64,000 nucleotides of DNA, from contig CP137667.1 in NCBI GenBank assembly GCA_037976565.1, positions 30,804,459 through 30,868,458 on the forward strand, given 5' to 3'. The notes beneath the pieces are model-generated. The model saw only the letters and a program-made list of their open reading frames with translations, was not told the DNA's origin and searched no databases. The first letter of the stretch is position 1. Each line of letters begins with the position of its first letter. Source of the DNA: Mesocentrotus franciscanus (taxonomy: Eukaryota > Echinodermata > Echinoidea > Camarodonta > Strongylocentrotidae). Positions 1 to 13,000 of this stretch are shown one piece after another. Made by a program: the position numbers and the translations under genes.

Positions 1-3000
1 TCCAACACTCTCTTCAGGGTCCCTGATTCTTTAGATTTCTGTTTTGTAGATAGAGGGGAAGAAAAAAAACCTTCATTATTTCATATCTAATAGTTTAAGA
101 ATGACCTTAGTTATAGTAATGGACAAACATGTAAATATTCTTTGCCCCTCTAACTCTAGATCATCCATGTTTGTGAGCTAGATTGACACCACCCCTAGTT
201 TCTTTTCCTTTACGACTATGGTCTCTTCAATATATCCATATATTAATGTTAAAAATGAGGAGAGTATCATAGGCTCTTTGGAGTGATGAGAAATATATAC
301 CCGTAGTATAACAGGCTCTACTTCTGCATTAGCTGCATTTTAAAAGGTAAACTCTGATCTGAAATGTGTATGTATGCATATATTTCTTTCAGAATCTGAG
401 AGCTTTATTCAAGCATTCCCTCATCATTTTACTCTGAAATAATAAAAATGCTGAATGGGTGTAAAAGCTATGGACTGAAATTATAAGTACTTGCATGAAT
501 ATGTTCAAATCCTAGTCATATCTCAATATCATACATCTTATTTTCAAACACCGAACAGTCTTCATCCTATCTATATACATGTATGCACATAGATTACATC
601 CAATAGCATGTATCACTTACCACTTCTACAACTATTAGTGAAACCGAGCCATTCTTAGATGCTCATATGATGAGGATCCATTTTTAGCACCATTTTCTGC
701 ATCTCTTATATATTCGATGAACTCCATTGGCACTGTCTTTTGAAGTTCATACCTGTTCAAATATTGAATTAAAATTGGTTACTTTATGATAAGAAATATT
801 TGATGACCAACTGTTTGATATAATTATTCTTTCAAGTTTTTTTTTGGAGTGGCGTTTCCAGGTAAATCCTCATGGTTGAGAAGATGATACGTCAGCTTTA
901 TATATGTAGGAAAGTATTACAAATAATATAGAATTACAAGATTTTTTAAACTATGAAAACATTAATTCTATATCATGTTTTCATATTTTCTATATGATTT
1001 ATACCGAGGTTCTTTTATGATACGCATATTTTACTTTTGAAATTAACAAATTCCAAGTTTTAGCTATCATATTGGATGTCATTTTATCTCAATAAACCAA
1101 TTCTTTTTATCTTTCATGGTAACACCACATAATTGAAAGAAACACTGCTGATTCTTGGTGAAAGAGAACTTGATCTGAACGATTACTGCATGTAGTTCAA
1201 TTTATGATAAAACTTTCAATTCTGATCAGAGGAGCAGAAGCAAAAAAATGGATCAGTCTACCCGGTATGTGAAAAATAGTCCACATAGTATTCACATTGA
1301 GCTATATGTAAAGTTGAAGAAAGAAAAAAATTCAAGAGCTTTAATCTTTTATCAAGGAGAACCATCAAACCAGTTCTTTAACAAAAAGTAAAATATCTTA
1401 AGCCCATCACCAGTGTTGTCACCAGTGTTGTTACCAGCCATTTTCTAGTGGTGGAAATGACACCCCACTGCATGCGCAAATTTTCTCACTGAAACTGCTG
1501 GCAAGGACCACAATTATGTGTTTGTATCAAAATTTCAGCATTTTTCATTGTCATGGGGGAAATTAGTACTGGTCTGGTGGGCTTAATATTACATTGAGTG
1601 CCTGTTGGAATTTTTGAGTGGTGGAAGGCTCCGACCAGCGCCGACCACCGTAGTGACAACACTGCCCACTGCACTTTAGAAAAAATGTTGTAATACTTAA
1701 TGTCAACATTCAAACATGGAAAATCATACTGACCAAAGTTCTAAATAGTCGTATCAAGACTAATGTTGAAATTCATGGCTATTTTGATTTCAGTATTCTT
1801 ATATTTATTTCGAACCTTAAATAATATAATTTTACTCGTTTTAACTTTCAAAGTTAATGTAAAATACCATTTGTAGAAAAATCTGGTTGCAGTCGAATTG
1901 TATAGCGTGTGGTGGGCTTTATATGTATTAATCCCTTAGAAAAGGAAAATAATCACATTTCTTTCAGTCATTAGTTTGTGTTGTACTCACTCATGAAATA
2001 ATCAAGAGCTGCAGTCTGTGTATGTGCTGGAAACTCTTCACAGCATTCCTCCCATGTTGCCTTCTTTGTCAGCTCTTTGAAGATATGCTTGATGGTACTC
2101 AGCCGCTTCAGACGCGTAGCTTCTACCTTCACCTCCTCCACTTTTAACGTGCCATTGACCAACTTGCATAGCACATCAAATTTGTCAACTTCAGTGAGAC
2201 CTTGCAAGCATAAAAACATCTGAAAGACAAGGAAACAATTCAAATGCTAACTTTGTTGGAGGAGTCTGCACCTTTGAATGTTTTTGAAAATATTACACAA
2301 TAGTGCAATCATGAAATCTTAGGTTCATTGTTTGATGTTGAGACCCAAGTTTAATGAACTGAAAAGAGTGTTGACCTTGACTTTGTGACCTGAAATTCTA
2401 GTCACACAATTGGTGATACTGGATAACCCTTATGTCCAAGTTTTATGAAATAGGAACTTATTTAAAAAAATTGACCTAAGGATAAGTTTTTGTGTTGCCG
2501 CCGCCACTGCTGTCGGAAAAGCGGCGCCTACGCTTGCTTCTGCTATGCAGGCGAGACAATAATATCAACATTTATAATAATAGTAACAAATTTACTAATA
2601 ATTCAATTTCTTATAGTGGAGAGCACAGGCATAGAACATTCATGTAGTAAAGAAGGAGTGCAAATGGTGCACTGGGTTCCTTTTATGATTATTGCGTAGA
2701 GGTGTCGTGGTCGAGTGGTTATGTCGCCGGACTGTCGATCACAACATCCGTGGTTCGAGTCCCGTCGCGGCACTAATGTCCTTTGGCATGACAGTGATCT
2801 ACATTTGCCACACTCAACCCAGGTGTTGTACATGGGTACCTGGCAGGAAATAATTCCTTGAAATGCTAGAGCGCCTTCATGGCCTTGCTAAAGCCAGGGT
2901 AATAATCAGGGCAGCGCCAGGAGCGTCACGTTGTGACGAACATGTGCGCTATATAATAAGCCACCATTATTATTATATTATTATTATGACATTTACATAA

Positions 3001-4799
3001 CTTCTAAACCTTCCATATGCCTTTACGTTTTGAATTTCTACTGAAACCTACAAACATGATGAAACTTTCTATTACGACTGGGGACATACTTACAGACGTT
3101 TTCATAGCCTTCCCATATTGGTCTTCATACCATCTGAAGAGCCGTATCAACTTTTCATGACACCGTTTTGAGTACAATGCCAACTGGAATGTTGTTTCCA
3201 AGGGTTTCAGCTCCTGCATTAAAAGAGTGTAATAAACATAAGAATCAGCCAAATGGACATAATTATTTATTATATATTTATTATTATAAAATAATCTACG
3301 TTGAAATTATTGGGAAAGGTTGGTTAGGTAAAATAATAATATTGTGTAGTGGCGTTGTTTATGAATCAGTTAAAAGCTAAGAAATTCATTAAATCTAATT
3401 AAGAAGCATATATAGTGAAAGCAATGATAATATAACCACACGTGACTTCACTGACATGTGCCACCAATCTTTTGGTCCATTGTAAAAGCAATCATTATAC
3501 CGGATATTGCTTTTATATATTTCGTAATATGGGACTTTAAAGGTACTACAGTATGTCCAATTTGCAGGCCCCAAAAAAAGAAAAGGTTAAATTCCAACGG
3601 CATTTGAAATATAATATTAATTTAGAACTTCCCTAAAAAGGGGGGGGGGGCTTGAATATGTCTTTAAATTGGAAAATAACGACCATTAGTTGTCGAATCA
3701 AATGGTTGTACGTTTTGTGCTGCGCAAAGATTCAATTAGTTTAATTTTGGCCATTACACGAAGTGGGTTATTGATGTAGACAAATGCTCATGCACCCTTT
3801 ACAGCTCATTTTATGTATGTTATTACCAAAGAGAAAAAAAGCAAGTCAGTCACTCAATAGTGTCTGACAGTGAAGTCTAGCAAGTAAACGGGTTTCCTTG
3901 CATAATTTGAATATTAGGACACTGCTAACGTTTAAATTTCACAGATAGGACATACATGACGTATTCATAATTCCTGCAAAGTTCTACAGAATTTGATGTT
4001 TGCTGCAAAAGGGACATAGTATCTTTAAGTTTTACATTTATTTTATTTTTATCTTTTTTGTCTTTTCACAGGCTAAAGAAATAACAAATAAAATGTATGC
4101 GCAAATTAGCTCCAGTGCCATCTTCCTTTCTTTTTTTTTGGACAGTGGTTTTTTTGGGAGTGGTTTTAAGCTACTGAGAGCCCTAATGGTTTTTGTTAAT
4201 TTACGCTAAAGCATAACAAAGGTGGTTAAAGCTGGTTCTCTACTGTATGGGGGAAGGGGGGTTACTTACATCCCCCTTGGAAAAATGTTGGGAAAATGTT
4301 CAAAAAATGACGATTAAATGTATCTCATAATTCTTTATTTTTTACTTCAAGCTTTTAATTCACTGTAAAAAAAAAAACTTCTTAAACTAAAATATAATTT
4401 TTTCAATATCCTATTTTAATACTGATGTAAGAAAACTGGCTGGTGCTGCTCAGACGCCAATAGGACCTATATAGGACCACCGCAAATTGTAATTCACAAG
4501 AAATAAATTAATAAAACCTTCTGGGAGAATCACATGCATTACAGTGGTTTCGCAGAATAGACTGGAAACTAAATTAAATATTTTTACCTTTCTTGAAGAA
4601 GTTACAATCCCTAGCGACGCCGCAGCTCGAGGCCGCCATTCAATTTTACATTATTGGGGGGCTCCTCGGTCTCATCGATGTCATGCATGGCATAAAGCAG
4701 TCTTCTGCATACATTCACTTTCGCTTGAAGTGTTGGGATGTCGTCTATTAAGAGGCTCTGTTCTTGTTGGAATAGTGCTCCAACCTGCAGTGCCTCTGT
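1..4799 (-). CDS. Third, partial copy of the ParB-like gene, exons 8 to 4 (contig 1)
   Basis: Parts present: exon 4 (4588-4799, cut by the gap), exon 5 (3094-3213), exon 6 (1991-2219), exon 7 (621-752) and the first 38 bases of exon 8 (1-38). The block repeats 9889-14695 in direct orientation. Exon 7 has a further missing base (ACCGAGCC for ACCGGAGCC), exon 4 lacks one C in CCATTC, and 4455-4485 is rearranged relative to both other copies. Where it differs, the other two copies usually agree with each other, so contig 1 is probably a redundant or lower-quality contig end. Confidence 0.62.
2694..2993 (+). mobile_element. tRNA-derived SINE (contig 1, intron 5)
   Basis: Pol III boxes: A box TGGTCGAGTGG at 2708-2718 and B box GGTTCGAGTCC at 2752-2762. 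The body is unrelated to tRNA and the tail is ATT-rich. The tRNA-like part lacks a clean cloverleaf, so it is a SINE, not a tRNA gene. Confidence 0.8.
3541..4024. mobile_element. TTAA-type MITE, 484 bp (contig 1)
   Basis: Bounded by TTAA on both sides (3537-3540 and 4025-4028). Terminal inverted repeats are AGGTACTACAGTATGTCC and AGATACTATGTCCC followed by TTTGCAG. There is no coding capacity. The TTAA target fits piggyBac- or Kolobok-mobilised elements. It lies in intron 4. Confidence 0.85.
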
Positions 4800-5299
4800 N
4801 NNNNNNNNNNNNNNNNNNNNNNNNNNNNNNNNNNNNNNNNNNNNNNNNNNNNNNNNNNNNNNNNNNNNNNNNNNNNNNNNNNNNNNNNNNNNNNNNNNNN
4901 NNNNNNNNNNNNNNNNNNNNNNNNNNNNNNNNNNNNNNNNNNNNNNNNNNNNNNNNNNNNNNNNNNNNNNNNNNNNNNNNNNNNNNNNNNNNNNNNNNNN
5001 NNNNNNNNNNNNNNNNNNNNNNNNNNNNNNNNNNNNNNNNNNNNNNNNNNNNNNNNNNNNNNNNNNNNNNNNNNNNNNNNNNNNNNNNNNNNNNNNNNNN
5101 NNNNNNNNNNNNNNNNNNNNNNNNNNNNNNNNNNNNNNNNNNNNNNNNNNNNNNNNNNNNNNNNNNNNNNNNNNNNNNNNNNNNNNNNNNNNNNNNNNNN
5201 NNNNNNNNNNNNNNNNNNNNNNNNNNNNNNNNNNNNNNNNNNNNNNNNNNNNNNNNNNNNNNNNNNNNNNNNNNNNNNNNNNNNNNNNNNNNNNNNNNN
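4800..5299. other. Assembly gap of 500 N
   Basis: There are exactly 500 N, which indicates a placeholder length. It interrupts exon 4 of the contig 1 gene copy on the left. On its right the sequence starts inside the 33-bp minisatellite, so the two sides are not neighbours in any other copy here. Confidence 0.98.
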
Positions 5300-6415
5300 G
5301 GATAAATTTATCTTCGTTTGACAGCTCAACGAGGATAAATTTATCTTCGTTTGACAGCTCAACGAGGATAAATTTATCTTCGTTTGACAGCTCAACGAGG
5401 ATAAATTTATCTTCGTTTGACAGCTCAACGAGGATAAATTTATCTTCGTTTGACAGCTCAACGAGGATAAATTTATCTTCGTTTGACAGCTCAACGAGGA
5501 TAAATTTATCTTCGTTTGACACCTCAACGAGGATAAATTTATCTTCGTTTGACACCTCAACGAGGATAAATTTATCTTTTGTTTGACAGCTCAACAAGGA
5601 TAAATTTATCTTCGTTTGACAGCTCAACGAGGATAAATTTATCTTCGTTTGACAGCTCAACGAGGATAAATTTATCTTCGTTTGACAGCTCAACGAGGAT
5701 AAATTTATCTTCGTTTGACACCTCAACGAGGATAAATTTATCTTCGTTTGACACCTCAACGAGGATAAATTTATCTTCGTTTGACAGCTCAACGAGGATA
5801 AATTTATCTTCGTTTGACAGCTCAACGAGGATAAATTTATCTTCGTTGACAGCTCAACGAGGATAAATTTATCTTCGTTTGACACCTCAACGAGGATAAA
5901 TTTATCTTCGTTTGACACTCAACGAGGATAAATTTATCTTCGTTTGACAGCTCAACGAGGATAAATTTATCTTCGTTTGACAGCTCAACGAGGATAAATT
6001 TATCTTCGTTTGACAGCTCAACGAGGATAAATTTATCTTCGTTTGACAACTCAACGAGGATAAATTTATCTTCGTTTGACAGCTCAACGAGGATAAATTT
6101 ATCTTCGTTTGACAGCTCAACGAGGATAAATTTATCTTCGTTTGACAGCTCAACGAGGATAAATTTATCTTCGTTTGACAGCTCAACGAGGATAAATTTA
6201 TCTTCGTTTGACAGCTCAACGAGGATAAATTTATCTTCGTTTGACAGCTCAACGAGGATAAATTTATCTTCGTTTGACAGCTCAACGAGGATAAATTTAT
6301 CTTCGTTTGACAGCTCAACGAGGATAAATTTATCTTCGTTTGACAGCTCAACGAGGATAAATTTATCTTCGTTTGACAGCTCAACGAGGATAAATTTATC
6401 TTCGTTTGACAGCTA
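5300..6415. repeat. 33-bp minisatellite, contig 2 copy (about 34 units, truncated by the gap)
   Basis: This is the reverse complement of the array at 58827-60145, starting directly at the gap edge. Three units are shortened or altered (near 5577, 5846 and 5918), which interrupts the long open frames. Confidence 0.95.
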
Positions 6416-7026
6416 GGATATAATCATGTTTGTTTACAACCTAATGAGGATAAATCTTAATAAGCAAAACCGAACCTTTAATATTTTCTTCATTATCACA
6501 ACTGAACAAGGATATATTCACCTTCGCCTACACCAATCCACAGCTCAATATAATGAAAAGGTTACATACCAATAGCATTTGAAAGACAATACATATTTAG
6601 AACTTCCCTCAAAACGAAAGGGTTTGAAAATGTTTTTTTGTGGGAAAAAACGACCATTAGTTGTCGAATCAAAATAAGTGATTGCAATCACCTAAGTAAT
6701 AGTCTAATTTTCAGACCCTTGTACTGGTCGTACGTTTTGTGCTGCACAAAGATTCAATCAGTATAATTTTGGCCATTACAAGTAGTGGGTTATTGATGTA
6801 GACAAATGCTCATGTACATGTACCTGGTACAGCTCATTTAATGTATGTTATTACCAAAGAAAAAAGATGACAGGGAAGTCTAGAAAGTAAACGGTTTTCC
6901 TTGCATAATTTGAATATAAGGATACTGCTAATGTTTAAATTTCACAGTTAGGACATACATGACATATTCATAATTCCTGCAAAGTTCTACAGAATTTGAT
7001 GTTGCCTGCAAAGGGACATAGTATCT
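6416..7026. mobile_element. MITE half attached to the minisatellite (contig 2)
   Basis: The right end CTGCAAAGGGACATAGTATCT precedes TTAA (7027-7030), as in the 484-bp MITE family. The left terminal repeat is absent: the element runs through degenerate units into the minisatellite, suggesting the array grew inside the MITE. Confidence 0.72.
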
Positions 7027-7051
7027 TTAACACAACTGAACATGAACTACA

Positions 7052-10000
7052 CTACTCTATATCTGTTTCATCTGAATCCTCTAGTGTAGCGTCCACTACT
7101 CTGGAAAGCTCTCCTGCCCATGACTCTTGACGTCGACCAAGGGAGCTTGCTATGCTGCTGAGCTCTGCAATGAGGTTTAAGAATAAGGAGAACACTGCAT
7201 GCAATAAATACTTGAACCAACATTTTACAATGCCAATTTTTATCATATTGCAATATAAAGGTGTAAGTACCAAAGATCGATTGTCCTACAATTTTCTCAA
7301 CATCACTACATATTCACTCTCACACAGCGCTGCTGGGGCGACAAAACATTTCAAAAAAGTTTAATGTTCAGGAGAGTGAAAAACATGGCTGCCATAACAC
7401 TGTATCCAATGGGATAGTCTTCCCTTTGACATGGTGTAGTGGCTTCATTTTGGAGATAGACAGCTGGGATTAGGACAGGTCATCACTTGTTAGATCATCT
7501 AGTCATTAAAAAAACAATAGTGATTTTCCCCAAAATTTGAGATACAAGGTCTTGTCACCCCAGCTACGAATATGTCCAGTGACAATTGAGCGAACCCTAG
7601 TTGTTCCACAGATTATATCTGGTCAGAATGAAACAACTGCACAAAATTCAACTTGAAAGTTTGCTTCAAGGACCGATTTTCAGCTAACTCTAAAATCTTA
7701 TTAGTATTGTAATTTTACCTCTGAAAAATAATCAAATATTCTTGAATATTTTCTTTCTGTTAATATAACTTTTAATATTTACTAATGGATGTAAAGATCT
7801 GTCATTTCTATATGTGTCTTGTACATAGGTGTATAAACACAATATTGTGTTAGGAATATAAAATTCCCTGATTTTCCCAAGTGGCATTTAAAACATCAGG
7901 GTCTCTCAAAAAGAGGTATTATTTTACATACAAACAGCAACTAGGACAACAGATAGACAGCTGTTTGGACATCTAGTGAAAATGTAAAGTTACCAAAATT
8001 AGATTTTCAATGTTATATCTTCCTTTCTTCACAGGGTATTTTCTAATATATAATTAACCCTAACTTCATAATACCAAATCAAACTTATTTTCATGAGCTT
8101 TCAAACACTTAAACACTGAATTCTCAAACTACCATCAGCTTAATACAGACAGTGACCACCCAGTTCCCATAGCCAATGAGTTTTTGTGTGTGAAAGGTTA
8201 CAGAACTGCAAAAGAATATTCAGACAGGATAAACAGGGAATGCAAACAAATAAAGGATGATTTCTACAGACTATATAAATGGTTTTAACTAGTAAAGAAG
8301 TTTTATTTACTGGCCCCAAATTTGCAATCAACATGCATGTGTGGTCCAAATCACCCAAATCTGTAGGCAGTACTCGTCCTTATACTAGCATGAATACATG
8401 TTATTCAGCAAAGATTCCTATTGCATTCATGATTAGAAATTATAACAGTATATACAACTACCTCTACTACATGACTGTTATTTCTCAGTATGTTTAAGTC
8501 CGTCAGTTTCTTTCAAAGTGTAACCACTGACCCAAAACCGTAATCTTCCTAAATCTGAAGATTACTTGGAAATCAAATTTCTTCAGAATTTTTAAGTGAA
8601 AAAAAGTTTGCTATCTACCTTGCATTTCTTCTGCCATGGATATTTCATCTCCATGGTCTGTCAACTGTTCTATCAAGGTCTGAAATGCATGTTCTTCTTG
8701 GAGGATCATTGGGATTTCAGATCTTGATAGACGGCTTCCTTCTTCTCCTGCTCCAATTATGAGGTGACAAACTGCAAGGAGAGGAGATAAAAAATGTGAC
8801 CCAACAGGTAATAACAATCGCCTAACAAATTGTTTGGTCCATCTCCAGTATAAGCCCGAGTCAGAAGCCTAATCACACAGGTTACAATTGGTGCCATTGG
8901 GATTGGTTGTGCCTTTGTTCAAAACCAGTTACCGTATGATATTGAAACAAATAAGAAAATATGCCATAAGGAAGATTTATTGACCGTTTTCAACAGAATA
9001 CATTTTCAATAACGAATTGATGGGCAAATTGTGTACATATTGAACACTAGTTCTTGCTGAGTAGAAACCGACTAAGAAGGTGCTTGGAATTGTTAAAAAT
9101 CCAGCCATTTTATTAATATTTATTTTTATTTGCAAAGTTGTGAGTCGACCATAGCAAAATTTCCACATTACCCCACTTAAAAGCAAAATCAAAATCATGA
9201 ATGAAAAAAATTATTCATTGAGTAAAATAGTGTTGAGTGAAAAATGTCTCATGTATGGAGCGACACATAAAATCTTGAATCGTTCTTTGTGCTTCTCTTA
9301 ACTACCGTAAAGTGTGCATAATGGTAACACGTATCGGAAGATACATGTAATGTCAAGTTTGGTATAATAGCAGAGATGTGATTTCTAAAGCAGACTATAT
9401 GGTATTGACAGCTACAATTGTGTTTACTGTTAACAGATTGTAAAGCTTAATTAATCATCCACTTCCACCATATTTTCTTTTGTATTTTTGAAATTCATGT
9501 GCTACATAATACTTTGTTTTACTATTTAAAATATTGCTCTTAAGTCATATCATTAATACAGTTCTTTAAGATTGTAAAGACTACCCCTTCGTTTTTTTTT
9601 ATACTGATCAAGTTTGGACATCAGATTCTCCTGGCAAACCAGTTTATATAGAAAATATTCAAAGAGATATGTACCAAGTCATTTGTGTCATCGCTCTGAA
9701 TAAAACCAAACTAATTTGAATATTTGAATTACTCAATGAAACTATTCTACGAACCCCGAGTTTCCTTGATGATGGCAGCTTCATGCAGGAGACTGAAACC
9801 CTGTCTTCGCATCTCGTTCTGCCATTTAGCAGCTACCTGTAAACCTTCGGCGATAACTGCAACATGTTTACTCCCATTTTTCAAGTTTTCCAACACTCTC
9901 TTCAGGGTCCCTGATTCTTTAGATTTCTGTTTTGTAGATAGAGAGGAAGAAAAAAAACCTTCGTTATTTCATATCTAATAGTTTAAGAATGACCTTAGTT

Positions 10001-13000
10001 ATAGTAATGGACAAACATGTAAATATTCTTTGCCCCTCTAACTCTAGATCATCCATGTTTGTGAGCTAGATTGACACCACCCCTAGTTTCTTTTCCTTTA
10101 CGACTATGGTCTCTTCAATATATCCATATATTAATGTTAAAAATGAGGAGAGTATCATAGGCTCTTTGGAGTGATGAGAAATATATACCCGTAGTATAAC
10201 AGGCTCTACTTCTGCATTAGCTGCATTTTAAAAGGTAAACTCTGATCTGAAATGTGTATGTATGCATATATTTCTTTCAGAATCTGAGAGCTTTATTCAA
10301 GCATTCCCTCATCATTTTACTCTGAAATAATAAAAAATGCTGAATGGGTGTAAAAGCTATGGACTGAAATTATAAGTACTTGCATGAATATGTTCAAATC
10401 CTAGTCATATCTCAATATCATACATCTTATTTTCAAACACCGAACAGTCTTCATCCTATCTATATACATGTATGCACATAGATTACATCCAATAGCATGT
10501 ATCACTTACCACTTCTACAACTATCAGTGAAACCGGAGCCATTCTTAGATGCTCATATGATGAGATTCCATTTTTAGCACCATTTTCTGCATCTCTTATA
10601 TATTCGATGAACTCCATTGGCACTGTCTTTTGAAGTTCATACCTGTTCAAATATTGAATTAAAATTGGTTACTTTATGATAAGAAATATTTGATGACCAA
10701 CTGTTTGATATAATTATTCTTTCAAGTTTTTTTTTGGAGTGGCGTTTCCAGGTAAATCCTCATGGTTGAGAAGATGATACGTCAGCTTTATATATGTAGG
10801 AAAGTATTACAAATAATATAGAATTACAAGATTTTTTAAACTATGAAAACATTAATTCTATATCATGTTTTCATATTTTCTATATGATTTATACCGAGGT
10901 TCTTTTATGATACGCATATTTTACTTTTGAAATTAACAAATTCCAAGTTTTAGCTATCATATTGGATGTCATTTTATCTCAATAAACCAATTCTTTTTAT
11001 CTTTCATGGTAACACCACATAATTGAAAGAAACACTGCTGATTCTTGGTGAAAGAGAACTTGATCTGAACGATTACTGCATGTAGTTCAATTTATGATAA
11101 AACTTTCAATTCTGATCAGAGGAGCAGAAGCAAAAAAATGGATCAGTCTACCCGGTATGTGAAAAATAGTCCACATAGTATTCACATTGAGCTATATGTA
11201 AAGTTGAAGAAAGAAAAAAATTCAAGAGCTTTAATCTTTTATCAAGGAGAACCATCAAACCAGTTCTTTAACAAAAAGTAAAATATCTTAAGCCCATCAC
11301 CAGTGTTGTCACCAGTGTTGTTACCAGCCATTTTCTAGTGGTGGAAATGACACCCCACTGCATGCGCAAATTTTCTCACTGAAACTGCTGGCAAGGACCA
11401 CAATTATGTGTTTGTATCAAAATTTCAGCATTTTTCATTGTCATGGGGGAAATTAGTACTGGTCTGGTGGGCTTAATATTACATTGAGTGCCTGTTGGAA
11501 TTTTTGAGTGGTGGAAGGCTCCGACCAGCGCCGACCACCGTAGTGACAACACTGCCCACTGCACTTTAGAAAAAATGTTGTAATACTTAATGTCAACATT
11601 CAAACATGGAAAATCATACTGACCAAAGTTCTAAATAGTCGTATCAAGACTAATGTTGAAATTCATGGCTATTTTGATTTCAGTATTCTTATATTTATTT
11701 CGAACCTTAAATAATATAATTTTACTTGTTTAACTTTCAAAGTTAATGTAAAATACCATTTGTAGAAAAATCTGGTTGCAGTCGAATTGTATAGCGTGTG
11801 GTGGGCTTTATATGTATTAATCCCTTAGAAAAGGAAAATAATCACATTTCTTTCAGTCATTAGTTTGTGTTGTACTCACTCATGAAATAATCAAGAGCTG
11901 CAGTCTGTGTATGTGCTGGAAACTCTTCACAGCATTCCTCCCATGTTGCCTTCTTTGTCAGCTCTTTGAAGATATGCTTGATGGTACTCAGCCGCTTCAG
12001 ACGCGTAGCTTCTACCTTCACCTCCTCCACTTTTAACGTGCCATTGACCAACTTGCATAGCACATCAAATTTGTCAACTTCAGTGAGACCTTGCAAGCAT
12101 AAAAACATCTGAAAGACAAGGAAACAATTCAAATGCTAACTTTGTTGGAGGAGTCTGCACCTTTGAATGTTTTTGAAAATATTACACAATAGTGCAATCA
12201 TGAAATCTTAGGTTCATTGTTTGATGTTGAGACCCAAGTTTAATGAACTGAAAAGAGTGTTGACCTTGACTTTGTGACCTGAAATTCTAGTCACACAATT
12301 GGTGATACTGGATAACCCTTATGTCCAAGTTTTATGAAATAGGAACTTATTTAAAAAATTGACCTAAGGATAAGTTTTTGTGTTGCCGCCGCCACTGCTG
12401 TCGGAAAAGCGGCGCCTACGCTTGCTTCTGCTATGCAGGCGAGACAATAATATCAACATTTATAATAATAGTAACAAATTTACTAATAATTCAATTTCTT
12501 ATAGTGGAGAGCACAGGCATAGAACATTCATGTAGTAAAGAAGGAGTGCAAATGGTGCACTGGGTTCCTTTTATGATTATTGCGTAGAGGTGTCGTGGTC
12601 GAGTGGTTATGTCGCCGGACTGTCGATCACAACATCCGTGGTTCGAGTCCCGTCGCGGCACTAATGTCCTTTGGCATGACAGTGATCTACATTTGCCACA
12701 CTCAACCCAGGTGTTGTACATGGGTACCTGGCAGGAAATAATTCCTTGAAATGCTAGAGCGCCTTCATGGCCTTGCTAAAGCCAGGGTAATAATCAGGGC
12801 AGCGCCAGGAGCGTCACGTTGTGACGAACATGTGCGCTATATAATAAGCCACCATTATTATTATATTATTATTATGACATTTACATAACTTCTAAACCTT
12901 CCATATGCCTTTACGTTTTGAATTTCTACTGAAACCTACAAACATGATGAAACTTTCTATTACGACTGGGGACATACTTACAGACGTTTTCATAGCCTTC

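Noticed and set aside
2700..2775. tRNA gene
   Set aside because: A and B boxes are present, but the segment continues into a SINE body with an ATT tail and recurs with the same body elsewhere.
4544..5918. Long ORFs crossing the N gaps (also 36291-37065)
   Set aside because: They exist only because N codons are read as open.
5300..6415. Regular repeat array as a possible CRISPR
   Set aside because: Units abut without spacers and the genome is eukaryotic; it is a minisatellite.
8140..8497. 72-codon ORFs on both strands in intron 9
   Set aside because: Opposite overlapping frames with no splice or start support; repeated only because the locus is duplicated.
9724..9978. 84-codon plus-strand ORF, conserved in all copies
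   Set aside because: It is antisense to exon 8 of the ParB-like gene; conservation follows from the exon.
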